A stretch of DNA of 64,000 bases, from positions 806,001 to 870,000 of the forward strand of contig CAVYWD010000011.1 in the NCBI GenBank assembly GCA_963772225.1, in the 5' to 3' direction. The position numbers were made by a program, and so were the translations under genes. Position 1 is the stretch's first letter; each line of letters opens with the position of its first letter. This DNA comes from CAVYWD01 sp963772225 (GTDB lineage: Bacteria > Myxococcota > Myxococcia > Myxococcales > UBA5297). The notes under the pieces are model-generated. The model was not told the origin of the DNA. It saw only the letters and a list, made by a program, of their open reading frames with translations, and did not search any database. This document shows, piece after piece, positions 1-9,310 of this stretch.

Positions 1-52
1 AGACGAGCAGCGGCGCGAGCAACGCGCCCGCCGCGAGAATCGACCTTTTCAT
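1..52 (-). CDS. N-terminus of a secreted protein (runs off the window)
   Basis: An ATG at 52 reading leftwards opens with MKRSILAAGALLAPLL, a typical signal peptide start with two early basic residues and a hydrophobic core. A strong Shine-Dalgarno (AGGAGGGG on the minus strand, plus-strand 56-63) sits a few bases upstream and fixes the start. Only 17 codons are inside the window, so the mature protein and its function cannot be seen. Confidence 0.7.
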   Translation of the reverse strand, partial: MKRSILAAGALLAPLLV

Positions 53-369
53 TCACCCCTCCTTTGTCCGTGCTGGAAAGGTAGGGAGGTCGGGCGAGCT
101 GTCTAAGGGACGGCGTCGAAGCGCCCCGCCGCGCCCAGGCTCTGCAGGCTCTCGTTCCCCAGGGCGTCCAGGCGATCTTCCGCCGGGAAGGCGCGGGCGG
201 TGGCGCCGGAGCGCGGCGTCGGGACTCCTCGCCCCGGCGCGGTTCGCCGCAGTGGGCTCCTAGGAGAGCCCGGCACGTCGTGCGGTAATCCTTTGAAGTC
301 GCGAGCGCCGGGGGACGATGATGCCTGGGGAAAGCCAGGCGTCACCCGAGACTTCCTTAGGCCCTCGTC
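53..369. other. Intergenic region with a possible coding remnant
   Basis: This 317-base stretch lies between the leftward secreted-protein start and the rightward MFS gene, so it should hold both promoters; no clear -35/-10 pair was found. On the minus strand a reading frame ending at 103 finishes AEDRLDALGNESLQSLGAAG, which looks like the C-terminal end of a real protein, but no convincing start or ribosome binding site precedes it. It may be a short gene or a decayed remnant. Confidence 0.3.
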
Positions 370-1632
370 ATGACCGACGCGCCAGCGCGCCTCTCCAGGG
401 ACGTCTCCGTCCTGTTCGGCACGCGAATCCTTCGGCTCTTCGGATACGGCCTGCTCTCGGTGGTGCTGGTGCTCCACCTCTCCGCGGCGGGGCTCTCCGA
501 GCGCGACATCGGCCTCTTGCTGACGCTCACGCTGGTGGGCGACGCCGTCATCTCCCTCGGGATCACCACGCGCGCGGACCTCGCCGGCCGCCGGCGCATG
601 CTGCTCGCGGGCGCGGGCTTGATGGTCTTCGCCGGGGTCCTCTTCGCCTCGACCCGCTCCTTCGCCGCCCTGCTCTGCGCGGCGACGCTCGGGGTCATCA
701 GCCCCAGCGGCAACGAGGTCGGGCCGTTCCTGGCCATCGAGCAGGCCGCGCTCTCGGAGGAGATCCCAGCCGAGAGCCGGACCCGGGTCTTCGCCTGGTA
801 CAACCTGGTGGGCTCCTTCGCCACTGCCGTGGGCGCGCTCGCCGGCGGCGCTCTGGCCGAGGGGCTGCAGCGCCGCGGGTGGGCCGCGCTGGCGAGCTAC
901 CGCGCGGTGGTCGTGGCCTACGGCCTGGTCGGCTTGGCGCTGGCCGCGCTCTTCACGCGGCTCTCCCCCGCCGTCGAGGCCAAGGCGAGCGAGCGCGTCA
1001 GCCATCGCGTTCCCTGGCTCCAGGCCGGCCTCGGCCTGGGCCGCTCGCGCGGGAACGTCTTTCGCCTCTCGGCGCTGTTCAGCCTGGACGCCTTCGCAGG
1101 AGGGTTCGTCGTCCAGGCCTTCGTGGCCTACTGGTTCCACCGGCGCTTCGGCATCGAGCCCGCGGCGCTGGGCGGCATCTTCTTCGGCGCCAACATCCTC
1201 GCGGGGCTCTCGGCGCTGACCGCCTCGCGCGTCGCCGCGAAGATAGGCCTGCTCAACACCATGGTGGTGACGCACCTGCCGTCGAACGCGCTGTTGCTCT
1301 TAGTCCCCCTGATGCCCACCGCGCCGCTGGCCGTCGCCGCCCTGCTCGCCCGGTTCAGCATCTCGCAGATGGACGTCCCGACCCGCCAGGCCTACACCAT
1401 GGCGCTGGTCGACCCCTCGGAGCGCTCGGCGGCGGCCGGCGTCACCGGCATCGCGCGGACCCTGGGGGCGGCCCTCTCGCCGCTGTTCGCCGGTCCGCTC
1501 TACGCCTCCGCGGCGCTGGCGAGCATCCCGTTCTTCGCCTGCGGCGGCCTCAAGATGGTCTACGACCTCCTGGTGTGGAGGTCCTTTCGAAAGGTGAAGC
1601 TGCCCGAGCCCGCGGCGGGGAAGAGACCCTGA
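370..1632 (+). CDS. MFS-type membrane transporter
   Basis: The 420-residue product is a polytopic inner-membrane protein with about twelve hydrophobic segments, an Arg/Asp-rich loop in the first half (DLAGRRRML, a variant of the MFS loop 2-3 motif) and a longer central basic loop around residues 205-225. Length and layout fit the major facilitator superfamily; the substrate is not evident. It stands alone, with the kinase gene convergent downstream. No strong ribosome binding site is seen before the ATG, but this is the first in-frame start. Confidence 0.8.
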   Translation: MTDAPARLSRDVSVLFGTRILRLFGYGLLSVVLVLHLSAAGLSERDIGLLLTLTLVGDAVISLGITTRADLAGRRRMLLAGAGLMVFAGVLFASTRSFAALLCAATLGVISPSGNEVGPFLAIEQAALSEEIPAESRTRVFAWYNLVGSFATAVGALAGGALAEGLQRRGWAALASYRAVVVAYGLVGLALAALFTRLSPAVEAKASERVSHRVPWLQAGLGLGRSRGNVFRLSALFSLDAFAGGFVVQAFVAYWFHRRFGIEPAALGGIFFGANILAGLSALTASRVAAKIGLLNTMVVTHLPSNALLLLVPLMPTAPLAVAALLARFSISQMDVPTRQAYTMALVDPSERSAAAGVTGIARTLGAALSPLFAGPLYASAALASIPFFACGGLKMVYDLLVWRSFRKVKLPEPAAGKRP

Positions 1633-1847
1633 ATCGAGCGAATGCGGACGCCGGCGCTGGCCGTGCGTAGCCTCTTTTGGCCCGCAGGCTGCTGCCGTCC
1701 CCATCAGGAATGCGCTTCGAGCCTCTCAGGCGCGGCGCAGCCCTCGCGTCGACGGTTGATCGTCGATGGTCAATCGTTCCTCGAACGGGAGCTCGGCTCG
1801 GCGGAAGAGCTTAGACTCGTCCGCATCGAGTTCGCGCCCTCAAGGTC

Positions 1848-4043
1848 TCAGCGGCACGGGACCTTCGCGCGCTCCGCGGCGCCGGAGAGGTGCCAGACGA
1901 CGCCGGGCTCCGGGCCGAACACGAAGCTATCCTGCTGCCCTTCCTGAATCTCCACCGCGACGGCGCACGCCGCCGAAGCCGCGTCGAGGACCGCGAAAGT
2001 CAGGCGCAGCCTCCCGGCGGGCACGTCGAGGAGCCTCGGAGCGTTGAGTCCGAGCTCCACCCGCTGCGACCCGACCGCGGCGAGGACGCGGCCGGAGACC
2101 TTGGACGTCAGCACGAGCTTCGCCTTCGCAGCCGGAGCGGCCTCCGCGGGCTTCGGCCTGGGGGGCGCAGCGGAGGGCGTCAACGGCCTCGGGGTGGGCT
2201 TCGGAGCGGGCGCCTTTCCTTTGCTGTAAATGCTCGGCGCCATGGGGCCGTCCTCGATGGGCTGCTCATCCAAGCTGGTCGGACCGGGGGCGGGAGTTGG
2301 GATTGAGACGGGCGGCAGCGCTTCGACCGGGAGCGGCTTTTCCGGGAGCTTGATCTCCTGGCGCCGACCGCCAGCCACGAGCAGGGCGACCGCCGCCAGC
2401 GCGATGACGGCGATGACCGCGGCGGCGGCGATGAAGAGGTTCTTCTCTCGGCCCGAGCGCGGCGGCGCGGAGGGCGCGGCCGGCGAGTACTCGCGAACCG
2501 CCGCTGGCACCGCCGCCGCCGGCAGCACCATGGACTCCGGCGCCAGCGGCGCGACGCCTTGGGCTCCCGGCGCGCCCCCGCGGGACGGCGGCGGCGGCCG
2601 GCGCGGCGGAGGGGGTTTGCGCTCCGGCGCGACGGGCGAGAGCTCGGGCTCGGAGCCCGCGAAGATGGGGCCGCGCGAGACCAGGGAGTCCGCCGCCAGC
2701 GGCGCGAGCCCCTGGAGGTTGGGCGCGCCCTGCCGCGGCGGCGCTTGCCGACTCGGCGCCAGCGGCGCCAGCGGCGCGGGCGCGCGCGACGGAGGCGTGA
2801 GCCGCCCGCGCGAGGGAGACGGCCCCGCCGACGACGCCGAAGGCCTGCTCTGCTGGCGCGACGGGTGCGGCGCTTGGAACTCGAGAGAGTCGTGCGCGGA
2901 CCGCGAGGCGCTCTCCGCCGCCACGGAGCGGCGCAGGGCCTCGGCGAACTCGGCCATGGTCCGGAAGCGCTCCTCGGGGCGCTTGGCCAGGGCGCGGTAG
3001 AGCGCCTCCTCCAGGGCCGCGGGGACGTAGATGCCGGGGCGGCAGTCGGCCAGCGCCGGGGGCGCCTGGTCGATGTGCATGTAGAGCACGACCAGCGACT
3101 CGGCGGCGTCGAAGGGGACCTTGCCGGTGAGCGCGCGAAAGAGCACCACCGCCAGCGAGTAGACGTCGGAGCGGCCGTCGACGGCTTTGCCCTTGGCCTG
3201 CTCCGGGCTCATGTAGGCCGGCGTGCCGCAGATATTGCCGGCCATGGTCATGGGCGGGCGGTCGGCGAGGACCGAGGCCACCGCCTTGGACAGTCCGAAG
3301 TCCAGCACCTTTACCTGCTGGCGGCCGGCGCTGTCGCGGGCGAGGAAGAGGTTCGCGGGCTTCAGGTCGCGGTGCACCACGCCATGGTCGTGCGCCACCT
3401 GCACCGCGTCGGCGACGGCGGCCACGATGTCCACTGCCTCGCCGGCGTCGAGCGCCTCTCGCTCGCGAAGGGCCTCGGAGAGCGTCTGGCCCTCCAGGAA
3501 TTCCATGACGTAGTAGGCGAGGCCGCCCTCCATGCCGTAGTCGAAGACCTCGACCAGGCCGGGGTGGCGCACCGCCGCGGCGATCTGCGCCTCCTGCTGA
3601 AAACGCGCCTCGAATTGCTGATCGTGCGTGAGCGACGGGAGCAGCACCTTGATGGCATACGGCTTTTTGAGCGTGGTCTGGAGGGCCCTGTAGACCGCGC
3701 CCATGGCGCCCTGCCCCAGCACCGACTCGAGCCGATAGCGCCCGCCCAGCACCTTCCCGACAAGCTGCCCGGCCTCGAAGTCCTCGTCGAGGCTCGGGAC
3801 CAGCGGCTCGAGAACCGCGCTTCGCCGGCCGCGCGAGGCGCTGGGTCCGGGGCCCTTCGAGGCGGGCTCGGCGACCGCCCTCCGCGCGGTCGACGACGGC
3901 GGCGAGGCTCGGCGCGGCTGAGCGGCCGAGGCGACTGGCTCGCGGGGGCACTCGGGGCAGTACCAATCGGTCTGGTCCGGCGTCGGCAGCATGAGCTGGC
4001 CGCAGCTCGGGCACTTCTTCATTTCTAGCTGAACGGTCTTCAT
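1848..4043 (-). CDS. Ser/Thr protein kinase with zinc ribbon and C-terminal membrane segment
   Basis: The protein has 731 residues from the ATG at 4043, chosen over an ATG at 4070 because GAGGGG lies about 10 bases upstream. Order: a zinc-ribbon pair CPSC/CPEC (residues 11-14 and 29-32), a Pro/Ser-rich linker, a PknB-type kinase domain from about residue 103 with G-loop GQGAMGAVY, Lys132 in YAIKV, HRDLKPANLF, DFG and a CGTPAYMSPEQ activation segment, then a long Pro-rich linker, one transmembrane helix (NLFIAAAAVIAVIALAAVA) and an extracytoplasmic tail. Such kinases phosphorylate cytoplasmic partners. With the FHA gene downstream of the T6SS genes it could form a phospho-signalling pair (inference). 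Confidence 0.92.
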   Translation of the reverse strand: MKTVQLEMKKCPSCGQLMLPTPDQTDWYCPECPREPVASAAQPRRASPPSSTARRAVAEPASKGPGPSASRGRRSAVLEPLVPSLDEDFEAGQLVGKVLGGRYRLESVLGQGAMGAVYRALQTTLKKPYAIKVLLPSLTHDQQFEARFQQEAQIAAAVRHPGLVEVFDYGMEGGLAYYVMEFLEGQTLSEALREREALDAGEAVDIVAAVADAVQVAHDHGVVHRDLKPANLFLARDSAGRQQVKVLDFGLSKAVASVLADRPPMTMAGNICGTPAYMSPEQAKGKAVDGRSDVYSLAVVLFRALTGKVPFDAAESLVVLYMHIDQAPPALADCRPGIYVPAALEEALYRALAKRPEERFRTMAEFAEALRRSVAAESASRSAHDSLEFQAPHPSRQQSRPSASSAGPSPSRGRLTPPSRAPAPLAPLAPSRQAPPRQGAPNLQGLAPLAADSLVSRGPIFAGSEPELSPVAPERKPPPPRRPPPPSRGGAPGAQGVAPLAPESMVLPAAAVPAAVREYSPAAPSAPPRSGREKNLFIAAAAVIAVIALAAVALLVAGGRRQEIKLPEKPLPVEALPPVSIPTPAPGPTSLDEQPIEDGPMAPSIYSKGKAPAPKPTPRPLTPSAAPPRPKPAEAAPAAKAKLVLTSKVSGRVLAAVGSQRVELGLNAPRLLDVPAGRLRLTFAVLDAASAACAVAVEIQEGQQDSFVFGPEPGVVWHLSGAAERAKVPCR

Positions 4044-4393
4044 CGCATGGAACCCCTCGGCGCGGCGCATCCTAGCAGCGGCACGCGTCTCTGGCGACGT
4101 CGACGCGAGCGAGGCAGGTAATAGTCCCTTCAGCGCAAAATCGTGCGCAGGATGGCAAGGACTTCAGGCTCCAGGCTCCAGGCTCCAGGCTCCAGGAACA
4201 GCAGTCCCTGAAGCCGGGGGTCTGGAGCCTGGACCTAAGGCAACCCTCGTTGGTTCCGGCTCGGCCGGGTTAGGAAGGCGCGGCGCTCGAGGCGGTTGCG
4301 GCTGCGGTTCGAACGAGATAAAAGCGCGCCGGTCTCGCGACACGCGGCTTTGGCGGGGGCCCGGACGAGCCGTCGAGCTCGGGAGGAGGTCGG
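4044..4393. other. Divergent intergenic region with heptamer repeats
   Basis: This 350-base region separates the kinase (leftward) from the PEGA-like protein (rightward) and must contain both promoters. It holds a 7-base tandem repeat (4165-4196) and a reverse-complement match to it at 4222-4232. No coding frame here looks real. Confidence 0.6.
4165..4196. repeat. Tandem repeat, CAGGCTC x 4.5
   Basis: Four and a half exact copies of the heptamer CAGGCTC. The sequence CTGGAGCCTGGA at 4222-4232 is complementary to the repeat, so a transcript could fold into a variable hairpin here. Confidence 0.9.
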
Positions 4394-5986
4394 ATGAACC
4401 TCGTACGCCGAAGGGCGTTGGCAGCGGTCGCGGCCGTGCTCCTCGCGCCGGCGGCAGGGCGCGGCGCCGAGCCCGCCTCGCCCCAGAGCTTCACCGTCCT
4501 AGGTCTGCGCGCGCCGGACGGACCGCCTGTGGCGGAGCTCACCGCCCAGTTCCGCCGAGCGCTCCTGCTGCAGGCGTCGTCGGGTGCCAACGTCTCCGTG
4601 GCCTCGGAGCTCGAGACCCGGGCGAGCCTCGGCCTCCCCGCCGCGCGGACCTCGGTCCTCATCCACCGGATCGGCGACGCCGAGACCGACTACCAGCGGT
4701 ACGCGCTCGAGGCGGCGCGCAAGAAGTTCGAAGAAGGGCTCCTGGAGCTGGCCCAGGTTGGCGGCGAAGAGGGCGTGTGGGACTCCGCGGTCACCGCCCA
4801 CTTGCTCCTCGGGATGGTCTACCTGGCCGCGCGGGGCCCAGACGCGAACGACAAGGCGGCCGCCGAATTCGAGGCCGTCCTGCGGGTGAACCCGACCTTT
4901 CAGCCCACGAGCCACTCCAACGACCCCGGGGTGCTGGCGCTGTTCGAGAAGGCGCGCGCCAAGGTCAACCGCGAGCCGACGGGGCAGCTGGTGGTGAGCT
5001 GCAGCACGCCGTGCCCCGAGGGGTTCGTCTGGGTCGAGACGGCGCCCAGCGGCCAAGTGAACGGCGCCCCCGTCCACCTGCCGGTGGGCACCTATCGGGT
5101 CCGCGTCACCGACCGGCGCGACGCGCCTCACCTGCGGTCGTTCACCCATGAAGTCCAGGTGACCCGCTCGGCGGACGCGCGCCTCTTGGTCGACCTCGAG
5201 TCCGAAGGCGCGCTCGACCTGGCCGGCGGCCCCGCGTTCACTTCCCCCAGCGACCTCGACCACCGGCTCCGGGTCTTGCAGCTGACCTCGCAGCGGGTCC
5301 ACCGAGGAAAAATTGCCGCCGTGTGGCTCGACCCGCTCTACGTGCACCTGGCCATCGCCGACTCGGCGTCCGCGCGCATCGAGCGACACGCGGCGGTGCC
5401 CGCGCCGGCGGACGGCCGTTTGGAGAACGCCTGCCTCGAGCTCGCGCGGTTCGCGGTGGGGGGCGTCCCCCTCTCGCCGTCGGTGCTCCCGCTGCCGCCG
5501 GCGCTCGACGCGGTCCCTCCGCCGGCGCCTACACCGAGCGCAGGCCCGCGCCCTTTGGCCGTCGCCAAGTGGACCACGCTGGGAGTCACCGCGGCGCTGG
5601 GCGTCGCGGGCGGCGTGCTCGCCCTCTCGGCGCAGTCCACGCACAACGGCGTCGACGACCTCCTGAAGGTCTGGGGCGGCTCACCCAAGACAGAAGCCCA
5701 GGCCGCCCAGCTCGCATCGTCCACGTCGTCGCTGCAGACCAAGGAGAACTGGCGAAACGGGCTCTTCATCGGCGCCGGGGCCGCCGCCGTGGCCACCGCG
5801 GTGCTCTTCATCGTCGACGCGGTGCGCGACGTACCGGAGGGGAAGCCGGACTTCAAGGGGCCCGAGCTCAAGGCCCCTGAGGTGAAGCCCCCGGAAGTGA
5901 AACCCCCGGAGATCAATCCGCCCGAGGTGAAGGCGCCCAGGCTCAGCTTCGAAGTTCGGCCCGGCGGGCTCGCGGTGTTGTTCTAG
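4394..5986 (+). CDS. Secreted TPR/PEGA-like protein with two C-terminal membrane segments
   Basis: The 530-residue product starts at an ATG with a clear GGAGGAGGT upstream. It has a signal peptide (cut near GRGA-EP, about residue 25), a helical middle resembling a TPR (AARKKFEEGLLELAQ to AAAEFEAVLRVNP), a PEGA-like beta segment around residues 195-260 (GQLVVSCSTPCPEG, VETAPSGQVNGAPVHLPVGTY), two hydrophobic segments near residues 395-415 and 453-475, and a tail of repeated PEVKPPE units. The architecture suggests an envelope protein exposed to the periplasm; no enzymatic motif is visible. I do not recognise a named family. Confidence 0.8.
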   Translation: MNLVRRRALAAVAAVLLAPAAGRGAEPASPQSFTVLGLRAPDGPPVAELTAQFRRALLLQASSGANVSVASELETRASLGLPAARTSVLIHRIGDAETDYQRYALEAARKKFEEGLLELAQVGGEEGVWDSAVTAHLLLGMVYLAARGPDANDKAAAEFEAVLRVNPTFQPTSHSNDPGVLALFEKARAKVNREPTGQLVVSCSTPCPEGFVWVETAPSGQVNGAPVHLPVGTYRVRVTDRRDAPHLRSFTHEVQVTRSADARLLVDLESEGALDLAGGPAFTSPSDLDHRLRVLQLTSQRVHRGKIAAVWLDPLYVHLAIADSASARIERHAAVPAPADGRLENACLELARFAVGGVPLSPSVLPLPPALDAVPPPAPTPSAGPRPLAVAKWTTLGVTAALGVAGGVLALSAQSTHNGVDDLLKVWGGSPKTEAQAAQLASSTSSLQTKENWRNGLFIGAGAAAVATAVLFIVDAVRDVPEGKPDFKGPELKAPEVKPPEVKPPEINPPEVKAPRLSFEVRPGGLAVLF

Positions 5987-6024
5987 AGCGTCCCGCGACA
6001 TTTCTCCCTATACCCGGCCGAGCC

Positions 6025-7758
6025 CTAGATCACCCGCTGAGACCCAACCGTCGGCCCATAGGCGAGCTCCTTCCCGCTCGGCTCAAGCCTCAAGACGAGC
6101 TCGCTGAACGAATTGAACGTCAGGTGCGCGGCGAGGAATTCGTCCAGGGCAGCGCCGAAGAGGGCCGCGTCGCCGACGCTCGCGAACCCCGACTCCTCGG
6201 CGCAAACCTCCAGCGCCACCCCGCGAGAGAGGACTCCTTCCAGGATCCGGCGCTTTCGCCCCGACTCGAGCGAGCGGAGGGCGTCGATGGCCGCGCGGCG
6301 CGCGCCCGCGTCCTTTCCCAGCTGGAACCCGTGCAGCGTGAGCGCCGCGCGCAGGTCCTCGACCCTTTGGACCGAGCTCAGCGCCCGACTGCCCGCGAGC
6401 CGCCACAACACCTCGCTGCCCAGCGGCGGCAAGACCGGCTTGGTCACTTCACAGAGGTTTCGGTAGCCCACACGGCTCGTCTTGGACGAGGCCTCTTGCG
6501 CGATGTCGCCCAGGCGCAGCCGCCCCGCCAATGAGCGATTGGTGCAGGTGAGCGCGAGCGAGAGCTTCTCGCCGTCGGAGGGCACGCCCGTGTTGAAGTC
6601 GCCGATGGACAGATAGGCGTCCAGCCCGTCGCGCGTGGTCGAGATCCTCCGGCGGAGCCGATACGAACCCTTCTCGGTCAACGGGTGCTCGGCCCGCTCC
6701 ACGCCGAAGTAGGGCAGGTACTCGAGCCCCGGGTCCGAGCCCCGGGGGCGGCCCCGGACCGAGTCGACCGTGTAGACCTCGGCGTGCTCGGCGGGCAGCC
6801 CGTGCACGACCAGCGGGTAGTCGCTGCACGAGGCGCGGGTCTCGATGGGCTGGGCCTCGGCCGAGAAGAGGTTGATGACGGGGGTGCAGTTGAGGACGAA
6901 GTTGTCCTTGTTGACCGGGCCGGGCAGGGCCGGCGGCCGGTCGAAGAACGCGGCGATCTCGAACTGCCCGGCGGCCGCCGGCCGCGCGGCGTCGAGCCCG
7001 CGCACGTCCACGAACAAGAGCTTCTGCGCCAGCGCGAAGTACTCGAGCAGGAGCCGGAACCCGGGCGGCGCCCGCCCCGGCCAAGGCAGCAGCGGGAGCT
7101 CGGGCGCGAACCCCGCCGCGAACAGCGCAGTCGGCGGCAGCGTCACCGCGCCCTCGCCGCTCAGCGACCGCACCTCGAGGCGGCGGCAGTGCCGGAAGAG
7201 CCAGAGCCACAGAGTGCTCGCCACCGCGTAGTCGCCGCCCAGGTAGAGCCGGATGCCTTGGGGCTGGAAGACCGCCTCCCGCTCGCTGTCGCCGGCCAGC
7301 CGGAACTGGAGCCGGAGGGCGGGCGCCGAGGACAGGGGCGCGTCAATCCGCGCCTGCTCGAGGGTGAGCGGCAACAGGTCGAAGGGCGCGGTGGTGCGGA
7401 AGGAGCAAGCCGTCCCGTCGACCGGCTTCGCCTCCACCTGCGACCCCGCGTCGATGCGGCGGCGCGAGCGCAGGGCGTCGGCGTCGGCCCTGAACTCCAC
7501 CACCGAGCACGCCGGCAGCGTCCGCAGGTGGAGCGGGGCCGTCCGCTCGCACAGCTCGTGGACGATTTCGGGGACCTCGTCGTCCACGCGCTCGCGCACC
7601 CGGGCGGCCAGGAAGGCGAACCCCTCGAGCAGCCGCTCGACGTCGGGGTCCGCGCCGCGCTCGCCCAATAGGCTCGCCGCGTTGGGGTTCTCTTCCGCGT
7701 ACTGGCGGCAGAGCTCGCGGACGTAGCTGAGCTCGCTGTGGTAGTTGCGGCTGAACAT
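6025..7758 (-). CDS. tssF: T6SS baseplate protein TssF, first paralogue
   Basis: The 577-residue product begins MFSRNYHSELSYVREL and carries the TssF signature DPDVERLLEGFAFL near residue 40. The ATG at 7758 is chosen because GGGAGGGG precedes it. TssF is a wedge subunit of the cytoplasmic T6SS baseplate, where it binds TssG, TssE and TssK. This copy is transcribed away from the rest of the locus, while a second full-length tssF lies in the main run at 20266. The two share the same N-terminal plan (MFSR..., SEL, DPDVERL.EGFAFL.ARVRER) but differ at many positions, so this is an old paralogue rather than a fresh duplicate. Confidence 0.93.
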   Translation of the reverse strand: MFSRNYHSELSYVRELCRQYAEENPNAASLLGERGADPDVERLLEGFAFLAARVRERVDDEVPEIVHELCERTAPLHLRTLPACSVVEFRADADALRSRRRIDAGSQVEAKPVDGTACSFRTTAPFDLLPLTLEQARIDAPLSSAPALRLQFRLAGDSEREAVFQPQGIRLYLGGDYAVASTLWLWLFRHCRRLEVRSLSGEGAVTLPPTALFAAGFAPELPLLPWPGRAPPGFRLLLEYFALAQKLLFVDVRGLDAARPAAAGQFEIAAFFDRPPALPGPVNKDNFVLNCTPVINLFSAEAQPIETRASCSDYPLVVHGLPAEHAEVYTVDSVRGRPRGSDPGLEYLPYFGVERAEHPLTEKGSYRLRRRISTTRDGLDAYLSIGDFNTGVPSDGEKLSLALTCTNRSLAGRLRLGDIAQEASSKTSRVGYRNLCEVTKPVLPPLGSEVLWRLAGSRALSSVQRVEDLRAALTLHGFQLGKDAGARRAAIDALRSLESGRKRRILEGVLSRGVALEVCAEESGFASVGDAALFGAALDEFLAAHLTFNSFSELVLRLEPSGKELAYGPTVGSQRVI

Positions 7759-7949
7759 GTACCCCTCCCGCGGGACCCTGGGCTTCGAGCTCCCGCGGCA
7801 GGCCCCGCCCTGCCGAGGAAGGGTTCGCACTCTATCAGCCGGCCGCGGCGACGACGACCGCCGAGCGACCTGCGTGCCGGAGCTTGCCAAGGTTTCGCCG
7901 CCTCTGGCAGGCTCTTGCGCCGCACCGAATTCACGCGAGGGGAAAGGCC

Positions 7950-9194
7950 TTGATCCGCATCTCGCGCCAAAGGCCGCCGCGCCCGATGAGACCGCACCCG
8001 CTGCTCGCCGCCGCGCTCGCGGTCGCCCTGGGCCCCTCTGCGGCGGCCGCCGCGCCCGCCAAGCCGGCCCTGGACCAGGTCGGCGTCGAGGGCGACGACC
8101 TCGCCTCGAACCCCGAGGCGGTCGAGCTGCGCGAGGCGCGGCTCGCGGCGCGAGCCGCCTCGAGCGCCGGCGCAGGTCCCGGCGCGGCCGCTCCGCCGCC
8201 CTCGCTGGCGGCGATGATGTCGCAGTTCGACATTCCCATCACCTACAACCCCCACGTCTCGATGTGGCTCTCGTTCTTCCAGGGCAACGGGCGGCGGTTC
8301 TTCGGTCTGTGGCTCATGCGCGCCCAGCGCTGGGGGCCGCTGATGCGCGAGATCCTCCTTTCGTACGGCGCACCCCAGGATCTGCTGTACCAAGCCATGA
8401 TCGAGAGCGGCCTCGCCATGCAGGCAGTCTCGGCCGCGCAGGCCGCGGGCCCGTGGCAGTTCATTCGAAAGACCGGCGAGGAGTATGAGCTGCGCATCAA
8501 CTTCTGGGTCGATGAGCGGCTCGACCCCGCAAAGGCCACGCACGCCGCCGCGCGCTACCTGAGCGCTCTCCACGAAAGGCGGCGCGACTGGTACCTCGCC
8601 TGGGCGGAGTACGACGCCGGGCCGGGAATCGTCAATCGCGCCTTGGCCCAGCACGCCGGGGCCGACTTCTGGGCGCTGGCCGAGTCGGGCGCCCTCCCGT
8701 CGGAGACGCGCGACTACGTGCCGACCATCCTCGCCGCCGCGCTCCTGGGCAAGCACCCCGAGGTCTTCGGCTTCGCGGACGCACAGAGGGCCGCACCCGT
8801 CGCCTTCGACGTTCTGGAGCTGACCGAGCCGACCGACCTCGGCGTCGTCGCCGCCTGCGCCCGCACCACCGAGGCCGCCCTGCGCGACCTCAACCCCGAG
8901 CTCAAGCACCCCGTGACGCCGCCCATGTCGAGCGGCGCCTACGAGCTGCGCATCCCCAAGGGCGGCGCCGAGGATTTCAAGCTCTGCATCGTCCCTCAGC
9001 GGCGCTTCGACTACCGCGGGTGCCGCGTGAGGCGCGGCGAGTCGCTGCGCCTCCTCGCGCAAAGGGTTGGCGCGGACCCCATGGACATGATCCAGGTCAA
9101 CCGCATCGAGGGCCGCCTGCGCGTGGGCCAGGAGCTGATCGTGCCCGTGCCCCGCGACCGCGCCTCTTTGGCCAGCGGGGCCAGGCGCCCTTGA
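7950..9194 (+). CDS. MltD-like lytic transglycosylase with LysM domain
   Basis: The product has a signal peptide (LLAAALAVALGPSAAAAAP), a family 23 transglycosylase domain with likely catalytic Glu152 in YQAMIESGL, followed by AAGPWQFI and AEYDAGPG motifs, and a C-terminal LysM-like segment (CRVRRGESLRLLAQRVGA ... GQELIVPVP). It should cut peptidoglycan in the periplasm. I chose the TTG at 7950 (414 residues) because GAGGGGAAAG sits just upstream; the ATG at 7986 is the alternative and has no clear ribosome binding site. Its place directly before tssJ-tssK-tssL-tssM suggests it opens the wall for insertion of the T6SS membrane complex (inference). Confidence 0.9.
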   Translation: MIRISRQRPPRPMRPHPLLAAALAVALGPSAAAAAPAKPALDQVGVEGDDLASNPEAVELREARLAARAASSAGAGPGAAAPPPSLAAMMSQFDIPITYNPHVSMWLSFFQGNGRRFFGLWLMRAQRWGPLMREILLSYGAPQDLLYQAMIESGLAMQAVSAAQAAGPWQFIRKTGEEYELRINFWVDERLDPAKATHAAARYLSALHERRRDWYLAWAEYDAGPGIVNRALAQHAGADFWALAESGALPSETRDYVPTILAAALLGKHPEVFGFADAQRAAPVAFDVLELTEPTDLGVVAACARTTEAALRDLNPELKHPVTPPMSSGAYELRIPKGGAEDFKLCIVPQRRFDYRGCRVRRGESLRLLAQRVGADPMDMIQVNRIEGRLRVGQELIVPVPRDRASLASGARRP

Positions 9195-9310
9195 AGGCGC
9201 TCGCGCCCGCCCTTTGCGCCTCTTTGCGTTTGCTTCCTTGCGAGCTCGCGCGCCCCTGTGGCAAGGTGGGCAACTCGACAATTCCTGGTGGCAAAAAGGT
9301 GACCCAAACG

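Noticed and set aside
103..1275. 390-residue minus-strand open frame
   Set aside because: Most of it is antisense to the MFS gene, with the Arg/Gly/Glu-rich composition typical of shadow frames in GC-rich DNA; only its last 30 codons look protein-like.
7905..7918. TGGCAG-TTGC sequence before the transglycosylase gene, resembling a sigma-54 site
   Set aside because: The spacing between GG and GC is one base short of the required 10, so it is unlikely to work.
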